Source: Lysobacteraceae bacterium NML08-0793
GTDB taxonomy: Bacteria; Pseudomonadota; Gammaproteobacteria; Xanthomonadales; Xanthomonadaceae
Direction of reading: 5' to 3'
Assembly: GCA_002798275.1 (NCBI GenBank)
Contig: NWQR01000003.1
Coordinates: forward strand, 62,001 to 126,000
Length of the DNA stretch: 64,000 nt
How positions within the stretch are numbered: position 1 is the stretch's first letter; the number at the start of each line of letters is the position of its first letter. Positions 26,706 through 37,945 of this stretch are shown one piece after another. Below the pieces are notes generated by a model, which ran no database searches, was not told the origin of the DNA, and saw only the letters and a program-made list of their open reading frames with translations. A program made the translations under genes and the position numbers.

Positions 26706-27584
26706 TTAAGAACGAGGGGATGCGTCCTCAAGCAATGCCTGCACCAGAAAATCCGCCACCGCGCGCACGGCGGGCGATCGGCGCACGTCTTCGTGCATCA
26801 CCAAATACAAGTCTTCTTCCAGCACTTCGGGCGTGGCGGCGTGTATGGCAAGGGGCACAAGCGGGTCTTCGGGGCGGACAAAAAATTCCGGCAGCAGCCC
26901 CACGCCCATGCCTTCGAGCAGGCATTGTTTGATGAGCAAAAAGTCGTTGCACTCCAAGGCCGGGGCATCGCTGCCAATGATCTGCCGCGCCCAGCGCCCC
27001 TGACGGGCGTCGGCGGGAATCAGCAAAAAGCGCCAGTCGGCACGCGGGCGCTGCGGGTATGGCGGGCGGGCGTAAAAGCCAAAGCGCAAGCTGCGCAGGC
27101 GGCGGATGGCCAGATCGTTTTGCGCGGGGCGCACTAGGCGCAGGGCAATGTCGGCCTGGCGGGCGTGCAGGTCGCTGATGCGCGCCTCGCCCTGCAAGAC
27201 CAGGCAGATGTGCGGCTCAAGCTCGGCAAAGGCGGCCAGTTGTCGGGCGGGCAGCAATTCGCGCAACACCAGCGGCGGCGCAGACACCACCACCCGCGCC
27301 TGCCGGTCGCCCGCGCCGTGCGCCAGGCGTTGCAGGGCGAGGATGTCTTTTGCCAGCTCCTGCGCCTGGGCGTGGATGCGCGTGCCGTCTTCGGTGAGCA
27401 GATAGCGCTTGCCGATGCGGTCGAACAGGCGCACGCCAAGCGCGCTTTCCAATTGCGCAATGCGCCGCGACACGGTGCTGTGCTGCACGCCCAGCGCCTC
27501 CGCCGCTGCGGTGAGCGTTTCCTGCTCCACCAGCGTGACGAAGTGCTGCAAGTCGTTCCAGTCGAGGCTCATACGAGGGGTCAT
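26706..27584 (-). CDS. LysR-family transcriptional regulator
   Basis: 292 residues from ATG 27584, chosen because it forms an ATGA overlap with the stop of the upstream gene; ATG 27602 and 27572 are alternatives. N-terminal winged helix (LDWNDLQHFVTLVEQETLTAAAEALGVQHSTVSRRIAQLE) and a periplasmic-binding-like effector domain. LysR proteins of this type often control a divergent neighbour; here the nearest divergent genes are the DUF2798/SDR set beyond the AlbA-type gene. Ligand unknown. Confidence 0.9.
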   Translation of the reverse strand: MTPRMSLDWNDLQHFVTLVEQETLTAAAEALGVQHSTVSRRIAQLESALGVRLFDRIGKRYLLTEDGTRIHAQAQELAKDILALQRLAHGAGDRQARVVVSAPPLVLRELLPARQLAAFAELEPHICLVLQGEARISDLHARQADIALRLVRPAQNDLAIRRLRSLRFGFYARPPYPQRPRADWRFLLIPADARQGRWARQIIGSDAPALECNDFLLIKQCLLEGMGVGLLPEFFVRPEDPLVPLAIHAATPEVLEEDLYLVMHEDVRRSPAVRAVADFLVQALLEDASPRS

Positions 27585-29125
27585 GACCTGGTGGTCAGCC
27601 ATTGCCGACCTTGCCCGGTCAGGCGGTAGCGTTGGGTGCGGCTGCGTGGTTTGTCGGGCTGCGTCATCTCGATCAGGCCGGCGGCCAGCGCGGGCTTCAG
27701 ATAGGCCTTGCGGAAATGATCTTCATGCCGCAGTGACAAGGCTTCTTGCAGTTGCTGGCGCGACATTTCGCCCGTGAGCGCGCGCAGCAGGCGTGCAACT
27801 TCCCCGGCAACTTCCCCGGCAACTTCCCCGGCAACTTCCCCGGTAACTTCCCCGGTAACTTCCCCGGTAACTTCCCCGGTAACTTCCCCGGTAACTTCCC
27901 CGGTAACTTCCCCGGTAACTTCCCCGGTAACTTCCCCGGTGAGCGGCGCATGGGTTCTGGCAATCACCGCCTTGAACTGATTGCCGGGCACATCATCCTC
28001 AAACTGGATGGTCGGCCACTGCCGCAGTGCACGTGCGATGCCCGATCCCAGCCCCCGATACGGCAGGATGTGAGTGGCATGTCCGGTCAGCGTGGGATTG
28101 CGACGGTTGGTGCTGCCGTGACGGATGGCCTGCACGCTCAGGTTATCGGGTAGATGACCGGGGCTGATGATTTCAATGCGATCGGCAAACACCAGCACGC
28201 GGATGGATGCGCTGGTGAAGTAGTCGCGATGAATGAAGGCGTTGACCAACAGCTCTTCAAGGGCGGCCTCGGGCACTTCCAGCTGCCCCAGGGTATTGAA
28301 GCCACGGCCTGCCTGCACATGGTGCAGATTGCGTTTGATAAAGGCCAGGCTGCGCTGATATTGCACGGCCAGCGTGCCGTCGATGTCCTCGCTATCCAGA
28401 TAGCGACTGTCAGACAGCGTGACGCCGGGAAGGGCCACAGCCTTGACCATGAAGGCAGGGCGATAACGCTGCGGATGCCTGCCAAAAAGCAGCAGGCCAC
28501 TCAAGTTCAGCGCCGCGCCGTCGGCCAACCCCAGGTTGTTCAGCAGCTGCGCCAAGGGCTGACCGGCCTCCTCGGGCATGTGGCCATAGCGCCGTTGAAA
28601 GTACTCTGCAAAAGCCTTTTCATCCAGATCAGCCACAGAACTGCGCTCAACCGCAATCACATCGGCATGAACCAGTCCGGCGCGTTGAAACAGGCGCTGG
28701 ATTTCCTCGCGTGCGGTGACATGGCGCTTGTCTGCACCCGCCTTGACCCAGATGCGCCCCTGGTTGTCCAGATAAGGCTTGGCAAGGCCGTCAGGCACGG
28801 TCACCGCGATGACCACACCGCGTGCGGTTTGAATGTTTTCAGTTTGTGGGTGCACCGGTGGGCGTATGTGCTGCGAGGCAGCATTGGATAGCAGCTGGTT
28901 CAGGCGGCGCACATCCGCCGCCGTCAATCCGCTGATTTGCCCATCGTCTTGCACACCCAGCCACAACATGCCCCCACCGCTGTTGGCCAATGCCGCCAAC
29001 TCTGCGGCCAAGCTGTCGGCATTGCTCGCATCGCGTTTGAACTGCTGGCGGCTGTCCTCACCACGTGCCAACTGCTGCTGGAGTTCGGCTTCATTCATGG
29101 GCATGAGTGTCCGTATGTTGTGCAT
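27581..29125 (-). CDS. AlbA/Schlafen-type ATP-binding protein with variable GEV repeat
   Basis: 514 residues from ATG 29125 (ATG 29104 or 29098 possible). N-terminal AlbA_2/Schlafen domain (ESRQQFKRDASNADSLAAELAALANSGGG..LWLGVQDDG), a middle region and a GHKL-like ATP-binding part (ELLVNAFIHRDYF..; the last segment PYRGLGSGIARAL). From about residue 395 to 443 comes a linker of twelve consecutive four-residue units (T/A-G-E-V), then a C-terminal winged helix (LRALTGEMSRQQLQEALSL). Such proteins are thought to act as regulators or defence/stress factors. TGEV repeats are known in related ATP-binding proteins. Translationally coupled to lysR. Confidence 0.85.
   Translation of the reverse strand: MHNIRTLMPMNEAELQQQLARGEDSRQQFKRDASNADSLAAELAALANSGGGMLWLGVQDDGQISGLTAADVRRLNQLLSNAASQHIRPPVHPQTENIQTARGVVIAVTVPDGLAKPYLDNQGRIWVKAGADKRHVTAREEIQRLFQRAGLVHADVIAVERSSVADLDEKAFAEYFQRRYGHMPEEAGQPLAQLLNNLGLADGAALNLSGLLLFGRHPQRYRPAFMVKAVALPGVTLSDSRYLDSEDIDGTLAVQYQRSLAFIKRNLHHVQAGRGFNTLGQLEVPEAALEELLVNAFIHRDYFTSASIRVLVFADRIEIISPGHLPDNLSVQAIRHGSTNRRNPTLTGHATHILPYRGLGSGIARALRQWPTIQFEDDVPGNQFKAVIARTHAPLTGEVTGEVTGEVTGEVTGEVTGEVTGEVTGEVTGEVAGEVAGEVAGEVARLLRALTGEMSRQQLQEALSLRHEDHFRKAYLKPALAAGLIEMTQPDKPRSRTQRYRLTGQGRQWLTTRS
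27797..27940. repeat. 12-bp tandem repeat, twelve copies, in frame
   Basis: The unit AACTTCCCCGGY recurs every 12 bases; the CTTCCCC core occurs at 27799, 27811 and so on to 27931. Copies at the left end carry GGC (Ala in the protein), those on the right GGT (Thr). The unit length is a multiple of three, so copy-number change alters linker length without breaking the frame. Confidence 0.95.
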
Positions 29126-29247
29126 GAATCGTCAATCTTCGCCAATTTAGCGTGTTTTCTTTCTTTTATCGACTATTCACAATGCCTCGCCACAGCGCGG
29201 CGGCGCCTCCCAGCATGTGCAGCGCCGCGCCTGACGAAAGGTTCACC

Positions 29248-29475
29248 ATGAAAAAAATCCCTGCCAAATACCGCAACATCGTCTTCACCTTCTACTCCAC
29301 CACGCTGATGGCGCTCATCATGAGCGCGACCCTGGTGGCGCTGAACACCGGCATCGACAGCGGCTGGCCGATGCGCACCCTGCGCTCTTATGCGCTGGGG
29401 TGGCCGGTGGCCTTTTTCAGCATTTTGCTGATTCGCCCGCTGGTGGAGAGGCTGGTGGCGCGGACGACGGAATAA
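29248..29475 (+). CDS. DUF2798 small membrane protein (copy 1)
   Basis: 75 residues from ATG 29248 with GAAAGG six bases upstream. Two membrane helices (IVFTFYSTTLMALIMSATLVALN; WPVAFFSILLIRPLVERLV) separated by TGIDSGWPMRTLRSYALGW, the DUF2798 signature. Function unknown. A second copy lies at 30313-30543 on the other side of the SDR gene, with a shared block of more than 50 identical bases. Confidence 0.9.
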   Translation: MKKIPAKYRNIVFTFYSTTLMALIMSATLVALNTGIDSGWPMRTLRSYALGWPVAFFSILLIRPLVERLVARTTE

Positions 29476-29478
29476 ATC

Positions 29479-30195
29479 ATGGATTCAGGCGAACAAGCAT
29501 CGCCGTCATCCGGGGCGTCAACAAAACCTGTCTTGCTCATCTGTGGCTACGGCCCTGGTATTGGTCATGCGGTAGCCGAGCGCTTTGGCCAAGCCGGGCA
29601 TCCGCTGCATCTTGTGGCGCGTGATGCGGACAAACTCGCCGCGGCCACCCGGCACTTGCAGGCGCAAGGCATTCACGCCCAAGGCACGGCTTGCGATTTA
29701 AGCGATGAAGCGGCCTTGCAGGCCATGCTGCAAGCCCAGTTGGCAGCAGGCGGCATCGGCCTGCTGCACTGGAATGCCTTTGTCGATGTGGATGGCGATT
29801 TGCTGGATGCCTCGCCCGCTGTGCTGGCGCAAAGCCTGAACCTGCGCGTGGTGCGATATCTGCAAGTGGTGCAAACCCTGCTGCCGCTGCTTGCACGGCA
29901 ACGCGGCGCGGTGCTGGCCACCAGCGGCGTGATGGCCTTGCAGCAGCCTGACATTGATGCCTTTGCCAAAGACTTCGGCATCCTCGCCGTGTCAGTCGCG
30001 GCGCAGCACAAGGCCAATGCCCTGTTGGCTCAAAGCCTTGCCGCGCACGGCGTGCATCTGGCAGAGGTGGTGGTCAACGGCTTTGTGCAGCGCACGCCTG
30101 CCGAAGCGCAATACCCCGCCACCATCAACCCTGCCGATGTAGCCGAACAGTTTTGGCAGTTGGTGCAGCAGCGGCAAGCGCACTCGCGGCTGTAG
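29479..30195 (+). CDS. SDR-family oxidoreductase-like protein lacking the catalytic tyrosine
   Basis: 238 residues, starting three bases after the first DUF2798 gene. Rossmann fold with glycine motif CGYGPGIG near residue 22 and a conserved D in CDLSD. The usual S...YxxxK catalytic set is altered: TSG is present, but the segment before the lysine reads SVAAQHKAN, with Ala four residues before Lys in place of Tyr. It may bind NAD(P) without the normal catalysis or act on a different substrate. Probably one operon with the DUF2798 genes. Confidence 0.82.
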   Translation: MDSGEQASPSSGASTKPVLLICGYGPGIGHAVAERFGQAGHPLHLVARDADKLAAATRHLQAQGIHAQGTACDLSDEAALQAMLQAQLAAGGIGLLHWNAFVDVDGDLLDASPAVLAQSLNLRVVRYLQVVQTLLPLLARQRGAVLATSGVMALQQPDIDAFAKDFGILAVSVAAQHKANALLAQSLAAHGVHLAEVVVNGFVQRTPAEAQYPATINPADVAEQFWQLVQQRQAHSRL

Positions 30196-30312
30196 GGCGG
30201 TGCGGCGGCCAGCGCTTGAGCAATCGGGAACGGGCCTGCGTTTGTGATGTTTGCCAGCGAATAACCACGACGTGCTAAAAAGCACGCCCTCCCCCGCCTA
30301 TCGAAAAATCCG

Positions 30313-30543
30313 ATGAAAAAAATCCCCAGCAAATACAGCGGCATCGTCTTTACCTTCTACGCCACCATGCTGATGGCCTTGATCATGAGCGCGGTGCTGG
30401 TGGCGCTGAACACCGGCATCGACAGCGGCTGGCCGATGCGCACCCTGCGCGCCTATGTGCTGGCCTGGCCGGTGGCCTTTGTCAGCCTGCTGCTAATCCG
30501 CCCGCTGGTGCTGAAGCTGGTGGCGTGGACGACGGGGGATTGA
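30313..30543 (+). CDS. DUF2798 small membrane protein (copy 2)
   Basis: 76 residues, same two-helix build as the copy at 29248 (KKIPSKYSGIVFTFYATMLMALIMSAVLVALNTG..). The central coding block is identical in DNA to the first copy over about 53 bases, while the ends differ. This points to duplication followed by divergence or to gene conversion. Function unknown. Confidence 0.9.
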   Translation: MKKIPSKYSGIVFTFYATMLMALIMSAVLVALNTGIDSGWPMRTLRAYVLAWPVAFVSLLLIRPLVLKLVAWTTGD

Positions 30544-30562
30544 GCCTGGCTCCGCTTTTCAG

Positions 30563-30934
30563 TCAGGGCAGCACCACGGCGTGCTCACGAAACACGCGCC
30601 ATGTCTCGTCCTGCTGGCGCAGCATCAGGGTAAAGACGATGGTTTTTTCACCGGCGCCCAGGTCCATGCGGCGGGTAGCGATGACGTAGCCGGTATCGCC
30701 CTGCACCTCGGCCAGCTCAAAGCGGACGGCGGTATTGAGCGGTGCGGCGCCGGCATCGCGCAGGCCGCGGAAAAACGCCAGGTTGGCGGCGTAGTCGAAT
30801 TGCGCCAGGCTGCCATCGTCCTGCCGGATCACGATCTGCAGATCGGGCGTGTAGCACTGGGCCAGCTCATCCAGCCGGTAGTGGCAGCCGACATCGATCA
30901 GCTTTTCAACGGCTTGGGTCAGTTGAGGATTCAT
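30563..30934 (-). CDS. NTF2-like / SnoaL-type small protein
   Basis: 123 residues. The pattern of an N-terminal helix with YTPDLQIVIRQDDG, followed by a long beta sheet (AVRFELAEVQGDTGYVIATRRMDL; TIVFTLMLRQQDETWRVFREHAVVL), is that of the nuclear transport factor 2-like superfamily, used by isomerases, hydrolases or as binding domains. The specific substrate cannot be told. Convergent with the second DUF2798 gene. Confidence 0.8.
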   Translation of the reverse strand: MNPQLTQAVEKLIDVGCHYRLDELAQCYTPDLQIVIRQDDGSLAQFDYAANLAFFRGLRDAGAAPLNTAVRFELAEVQGDTGYVIATRRMDLGAGEKTIVFTLMLRQQDETWRVFREHAVVLP

Positions 30935-31018
30935 ATGTATTTCAGATGTCTGGATGATTGCACTGGTTAATTGGTCGCGACAGATAGCGGTATTGGCCGC
31001 AGCTAATCAAATGAAGCC

Positions 31019-32695
31019 TCAGGAAATGCACCAATTTTCAGACAGAACACCCAGCAATTCCGTCTGCCGCTGCTCTACCACCTCCGGCGTCCATTCGGGT
31101 ACGTTAAGTACCGAGACGGTCAGCGAGTAGTCGGGCACGTTTTTCGTGCCTTTGAAGTAGGCCGTTTTCTTGCGCTCGAAGTTGTAGTTCTGTGCCTGCA
31201 AATTGCGCGAGCGTCCCAGCAGCGCCAGATTGCCCAGACGGTGCACCCATTTCTGATGGCTTTCGGCCGTCCAGTCCTTTGACCAATCTGCGCTCATTGT
31301 CTGTGGCAAGACGTGCTCGACTGTCAACAAGGCCGTGGGAGAGGGCAGCGCTCCACCCATGAAGGCGTTCAAGCGCAGCAGTAGGTAATTTCGGCGGCGG
31401 TTGGGCATGTCGTACACATTACCTTGTAGGTAGTGCCTGAATTGCTCTTTTTCGGATTCACTCAAATCCAGCGCCTTGATGGGTTTAGCCAGTGTCTTGG
31501 CTTCCCGCAATTCAGCCAGCACGGGCACATAGCGCGCGATGCGCTGTGTTACGTTGTAGCCGCACACATTCATGAAGGCAGCCAAACGCTCCAGATCCTG
31601 CATGAACATCAGAACGCCCTGCGTTTCAGATGAATGTTTGGCCAGCACCAGCATGGCGCAAGGCATCCAGTCGGCGTTCCCGATGCGGTTGAGCCAACCC
31701 AGCAAGTCATTCACGTCGCTGGCGTTCTGACTCGAAACGTAGGTGCTATTCTTGGCTGTCAGATAGGCCTTCACATACGGCTCTATCACCTGATCGAACA
31801 AATCTTCCGCTGAATTGGTTTCGCTGAGCACGCGCTCGCGAAACTCCTCCAACAGAGAGCGACGGGCTTTGTCGAGGGCATAAATCATGCGGATATGGGC
31901 AAACACCTCTGCAAAGCCATCGCGACCGGTGCTCACTTCCAAGTCTTCCCAGCGGTCGTTGAAGTCCTCCCGGTTTTCAGGCGCCATCTTGCCAATCACA
32001 TCGGATTTGATGATGTCGGTGGGCAACAAATCCAGCCCACGGCTGTTGAGCACGGAAAACACCCGAAAGGCCGATTGCTGGCTGGGTGTGGACACCACCA
32101 CCAAGAAGCAGCGCTGAACCAAAAAACTGCCAAACTTTTTAGCAAAGTCCGAGTCTTTTCCTTGTTCTGCGCGCAGGCGTTCCAGAAAAAAGCTAGCGTT
32201 GCCCTGGATGTTGCGCTGTGACTCGTTGTTGAGTTGCGATGGGTCTTCTTTGCTCAATTCATCCAGATGAACATCTTGCACGTATTTCTTGAAAAAGCCC
32301 GCATCGCGCTCTCGCAGTCGCAGACGTGGCTTGGGCTCAAGCCCCTCCAATGGGTTACCTGGCTCGCAGAGGTAGTTTCGGAAGTGCGCGCTGGTGCTGT
32401 TGTCGGAAACTTGCGCCAGGGCTGCCAGCAAGATGGTCAATGTGGTCAGGCGTTGCTGCCCGTCGATCACCTCGGCGGGCGGTTTGCCTTCTTCCTTAAT
32501 GAGCACGATGCTGCCCAGAAAATAGTCATCCTGCACATCGGTCTTGACGAAAAAGTCGTACAAGTCGCCCCACAACTCGCCTGCTTCTTCGCGGGTCCAA
32601 GCGTAGGGGCGCTGGTAGCTTGGAATGGTGTAGTCAAAGTCTGAACTGAAGATTTTGGACAGTGAAAACTCTGCTCCTCTGATTTTTTCGCTCAT
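31019..32695 (-). CDS. DUF262/DUF1524 GmrSD-like restriction nuclease
   Basis: 558 residues. The N-terminal DUF262 domain has YTIPSYQRPYAW (about 22-33), EVIDGQQRLTTLTIL and FSVLNSRGLDLLPTDIIKSD, all motifs of the ParB-like NTPase family found in GmrS. The C-terminal DUF1524 HNH domain has TVEHVLPQ and HRLGNLALLGRSRNLQAQN. Single-chain GmrSD-like enzymes cleave modified (often glucosylated) phage DNA and belong to type IV restriction; the same role is inferred here. It stands alone; its 5' side abuts a truncated merR gene, which suggests insertion. Confidence 0.88.
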   Translation of the reverse strand: MSEKIRGAEFSLSKIFSSDFDYTIPSYQRPYAWTREEAGELWGDLYDFFVKTDVQDDYFLGSIVLIKEEGKPPAEVIDGQQRLTTLTILLAALAQVSDNSTSAHFRNYLCEPGNPLEGLEPKPRLRLRERDAGFFKKYVQDVHLDELSKEDPSQLNNESQRNIQGNASFFLERLRAEQGKDSDFAKKFGSFLVQRCFLVVVSTPSQQSAFRVFSVLNSRGLDLLPTDIIKSDVIGKMAPENREDFNDRWEDLEVSTGRDGFAEVFAHIRMIYALDKARRSLLEEFRERVLSETNSAEDLFDQVIEPYVKAYLTAKNSTYVSSQNASDVNDLLGWLNRIGNADWMPCAMLVLAKHSSETQGVLMFMQDLERLAAFMNVCGYNVTQRIARYVPVLAELREAKTLAKPIKALDLSESEKEQFRHYLQGNVYDMPNRRRNYLLLRLNAFMGGALPSPTALLTVEHVLPQTMSADWSKDWTAESHQKWVHRLGNLALLGRSRNLQAQNYNFERKKTAYFKGTKNVPDYSLTVSVLNVPEWTPEVVEQRQTELLGVLSENWCIS

Positions 32696-32737
32696 GTTGT
32701 GCCCCTATTTGCCTTTAACAAAGGTATCAAAAGATGA

Positions 32738-32971
32738 TACAGGCTTTATGAAGCCGACGACGTGGCCTACGTGCAGAAGATCGCCCTGCTCAACCAGGCC
32801 GGGCTGCCGCTGAAGGAGATCGCCCAATTGCGCGACTGCCTGCGCGAGCAGCCGCAGGACTTTTGCAGCGGCTTGCGCGCCCGGCTGCAAGCGGTCAGCG
32901 CCGATATCGACCGCAAGGTGGCGGATTTGCGCGCCTCGCAAGCCCTGCTGGCGGACTTGCTGGCGCGCTAA
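32738..32971 (+). pseudogene. merR-family regulator, N-terminal part missing
   Basis: The frame is closed by TGA at 32735-32737, then reads YRLYEADDVAYVQKIALLNQAGLPLKEIAQLRDCL.. to the stop at 32971. This is the middle and dimerisation helix of a MerR-family protein. The first about 35 residues with the DNA-binding helix-turn-helix are absent, and the flanking sequence is the upstream region of the DUF262 gene. The remaining 77 codons are intact, which suggests a recent break. Confidence 0.7.
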
Positions 32972-33074
32972 GCGGCGGTATCCGTCGTCCATGCAATCAC
33001 GCATGCTGCCCGGCAGCGCCGATGCACCTTTGCCCGCGCCTTAAAATGTTGCGCCGCTTGTCTGGAGCCTTGTC

Positions 33075-34619
33075 ATGCGATTGTTGTTGCTGCTGTTTGC
33101 GCTGTCGATACCGTTTGCCGATGCTTGGGCGGCGGGCTCAACTTGCCGGGTCTGGGAAGACCGCAATGGCAACCAGCGTCAGGATGCAGGCGAGCCGGGA
33201 CTGGCCGGAGTGCAGCTTCATGATGGCCGACAACTGGTGCAGACCGATGCCGATGGCCGTTATCGCTTGTCCGGCAGCAAGGCGCACGGCACGCTGCTGC
33301 TGATCAAACCCGCCACGCATGCGCTGCCGTCGCGTGCCGATGGGCTGCCCGACAACTGGCATGTCGGGGGTGGCTGCCGTGATTTTGCGCTGCTACCCAA
33401 CCCGCATGGCGATGCGCGCGGTTTCGAGGTGTTGTTGCTGGCCGATAGCCAGACCGAGGACGCGACCGAGCTGGATTATTTTCGCCGCGACATCATCGAG
33501 CCGCTGCTGGACAAACCCCGCGCCCGCTTGGGCGTAACCCTAGGGGATTTGGTCGATGACAATCTGACCCTGTATCCGCAGCTCAAGGCACAGATGGCTC
33601 GGCTGGCAACGCCGTGGCTGCATATCCCCGGCAATCATGATCTGGATTTCGAGGCTGCCGATGATGCCGGTTCACTGCTCAGCTATCACCGCCACTTCGG
33701 CCCGGACACCCTAGCCTGGGAAGAGCCGGGGCTGGTCTTTGTCGGTCTGGATGACGTGATTTACCAGCCGGGGGCATCGCCACGCTATGTCGGCGGCCTG
33801 CGCGAAGACCAATTTGCTTTTCTTGAAGCCTATCTGCCAAGCGTGCCGAAAGACGCGCTGCTGGTGTTGGGTGTGCATATCCCTTTGTTCGACAAAGAGG
33901 CTGGGGTGGAGACTTTCCGGGCGGCTGACCGCAAGCGGCTGTTCGCGCTGCTGCGGGATTTTCCGCATGTGCTGGTCTTGAGCGGCCATCAGCATACGCT
34001 CGGGCATCATTGGCATAGCGCCGAAAGCGGCTGGCATGGGGCGCAGCCCTTGCATGAGTTCAATGTCGGTGCTGCCTGCGGTGCGTTCTGGTCGGGGGCA
34101 CCGAATGCTGCCGGGATTCCCGATGCCACCATGGCCGATGGCACGCCCAATGGATATGCCCGGCTGCATCTGGATGGCGATGGTAGTTATCGGCTTTCCT
34201 GGCATCCGGCCAAACAGGATGGCCAAGATGCAGCGTTCACCCAAGTCCTGCGCCTGCATGCACCGAAAGTGCTACGCCAAGGCGCATATCCGGCCTGGGG
34301 CGTGTATGCCAATGTGTTTGCCGCGCCGCCCGATGCGCAGGTGGAATACCGGATTGATGGCGGCGCCTGGCAGCCGATGCAGCGATTTGTCGGCCCCGAC
34401 CCCTGGCTTGCGGCAGAAAACGCCCGCGATGATGACAGTAGGCAATTGCGCGGTTATGACCGTTCACCAGAAGCGCGTGCGTCCACGCATCTTTGGCGCG
34501 CCGCCCTTGATACCCGCCTGCCGATAGGCATCCACCACGTTGAAGTGCGCGCGCAGGATGCGTACGGGCAGTGGCAAAAGGCCGCCATCGACTATCGGCT
34601 GGAAGCTGCTAGCCGCTGA
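33075..34619 (+). CDS. exported calcineurin-like metallophosphoesterase
   Basis: 514 residues with signal peptide ([20 protein letters not shown]). An SdrD-B/MetallophosN-like domain ([32 protein letters not shown]) comes first, then the phosphoesterase core with [30 protein letters not shown] and [10 protein letters not shown] metal-binding motifs, and a beta-rich C-terminal domain. Periplasmic or secreted; substrate unknown. The 3' end overlaps the convergent thrB by 28 bases. Confidence 0.92.
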   Translation: MRLLLLLFALSIPFADAWAAGSTCRVWEDRNGNQRQDAGEPGLAGVQLHDGRQLVQTDADGRYRLSGSKAHGTLLLIKPATHALPSRADGLPDNWHVGGGCRDFALLPNPHGDARGFEVLLLADSQTEDATELDYFRRDIIEPLLDKPRARLGVTLGDLVDDNLTLYPQLKAQMARLATPWLHIPGNHDLDFEAADDAGSLLSYHRHFGPDTLAWEEPGLVFVGLDDVIYQPGASPRYVGGLREDQFAFLEAYLPSVPKDALLVLGVHIPLFDKEAGVETFRAADRKRLFALLRDFPHVLVLSGHQHTLGHHWHSAESGWHGAQPLHEFNVGAACGAFWSGAPNAAGIPDATMADGTPNGYARLHLDGDGSYRLSWHPAKQDGQDAAFTQVLRLHAPKVLRQGAYPAWGVYANVFAAPPDAQVEYRIDGGAWQPMQRFVGPDPWLAAENARDDDSRQLRGYDRSPEARASTHLWRAALDTRLPIGIHHVEVRAQDAYGQWQKAAIDYRLEAASR

Positions 34620-35575
34620 ACCTGGCTCGGCGCGTCAACGGCAAGAAGCTCGGCACGCGGCCCATTGACCGGCCCGACATAGGCTTGCGAGTCGAAACCG
34701 GCCGCAGCAAAGGCCTGCTGCATGGCATCGGCGGCTGCACCGGCACGAGCAGCATCATCAAACCAGGCAAACACGCTCGGCCCGCCACCGGAAATACTGG
34801 CGCCCAAGGCATCGTGCGCAAGCGCGGCGGCTTTGACCTGCGCGAACCCCGGAATCAATGCAGCACGACGCGGCTCGACCAGCACATCCTGCAAACCTGC
34901 GGCAATCAGCGCACGCTCGCCACGGGCAAGGCCGGTCAAAAACAACGCCAGATGGCCGCAATGCTGCACCACCTGCGACAGTGGATAAGGCGCCGCCAGC
35001 ACGGCACGGGCATGACGGGTTTCCAAGGTTTGCTCCGGATGCACCACCGCAGCGTACAGCCAGTCCGGCGCATCCAGCGCAATCATGCGCTGCGCGTCGG
35101 CCAGCACCACGCCGCCCAGCAGCATCGGCGCCACATTGTCGCCTTGGCGACTGTTGCTGGCGACAGATTCGCCCTCCAACGCACAGTCGTACAGTGCATG
35201 GCGTTCAAGCGGCTCGGGCAGCAGGGCATTGCCCGCCACCAGCGCTGCCACGCAGGAAGCAGCCGAGCCGCCTAGGCCTGAGCCCAGCGGAATACCTTTG
35301 GCAAGACGCAGCTCGAAGCCGAAATCAATCCCGGTTTGCGCCCGCAGCGCCATCAATGCGCGACCGGCAGTATTGCGCGCTGCCGCCAGCGGAATGGTTT
35401 CAATGCCGGGAAAATGCCCCTCAATCGCGCTGATGCGGACTTCCGGCGCGTCAATGCGGCGCACCCAGGCGGTATCCCCCAGCCCGCCCACCGTGTGTCC
35501 CAGCAAGTCAAAACCCACGCCGATATTGCCGACACTGGCAGGCGCAAAGGCACGGGCTTCTGCAAGCTGGGACAT
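34592..35575 (-). CDS. thrB: homoserine kinase
   Basis: 327 residues from ATG 35575 ([23 protein letters not shown]), which matches the GHMP-kinase start; an upstream start would add 42 unrelated residues. The ATP loop is [12 protein letters not shown], and the third motif is [14 protein letters not shown]. It phosphorylates homoserine in threonine synthesis. Divergent from the thiC riboswitch; convergent and slightly overlapping with the metallophosphoesterase gene. Confidence 0.93.
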   Translation of the reverse strand: MSQLAEARAFAPASVGNIGVGFDLLGHTVGGLGDTAWVRRIDAPEVRISAIEGHFPGIETIPLAAARNTAGRALMALRAQTGIDFGFELRLAKGIPLGSGLGGSAASCVAALVAGNALLPEPLERHALYDCALEGESVASNSRQGDNVAPMLLGGVVLADAQRMIALDAPDWLYAAVVHPEQTLETRHARAVLAAPYPLSQVVQHCGHLALFLTGLARGERALIAAGLQDVLVEPRRAALIPGFAQVKAAALAHDALGASISGGGPSVFAWFDDAARAGAAADAMQQAFAAAGFDSQAYVGPVNGPRAELLAVDAPSQVQRLAASSR

Positions 35576-35664
35576 GAGGCATTCCGATGAAAAACAAGGG
35601 GCGCGCATGATGCCATGCGGCAGCGGTGGATGAAAAAAGCAGCGCAAAGCCCTACCATGCGCGG

Positions 35665-37839
<2,175 letters not shown>

Positions 37840-37860
37840 GCACTACTGAACCCCCGGCAA

Positions 37861-37886
37861 CAGCCCGCTTAAAGGGCGGGCTGTTT
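37861..37886 (+). terminator. rho-independent terminator after thiC
   Basis: CAGCCCGC, short loop, GGCGGGCTG, then TTTT, starting about 20 bases after the thiC stop. Confidence 0.88.
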
Positions 37887-37945
37887 TGACCGGGGCATGC
37901 AGTCGGCTGTTTACACTGTTGCTCCATCCATACGGGGTGCCCATC

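Noticed and set aside
27797-27940. CRISPR-like periodicity
   Set aside because: The repeats are contiguous 12-bp units without spacers and lie inside a coding frame.
27746-28153. Plus-strand frame encoding a NFPG repeat protein
   Set aside because: It is only the reverse reading of the 12-bp repeat in the AlbA-type gene.
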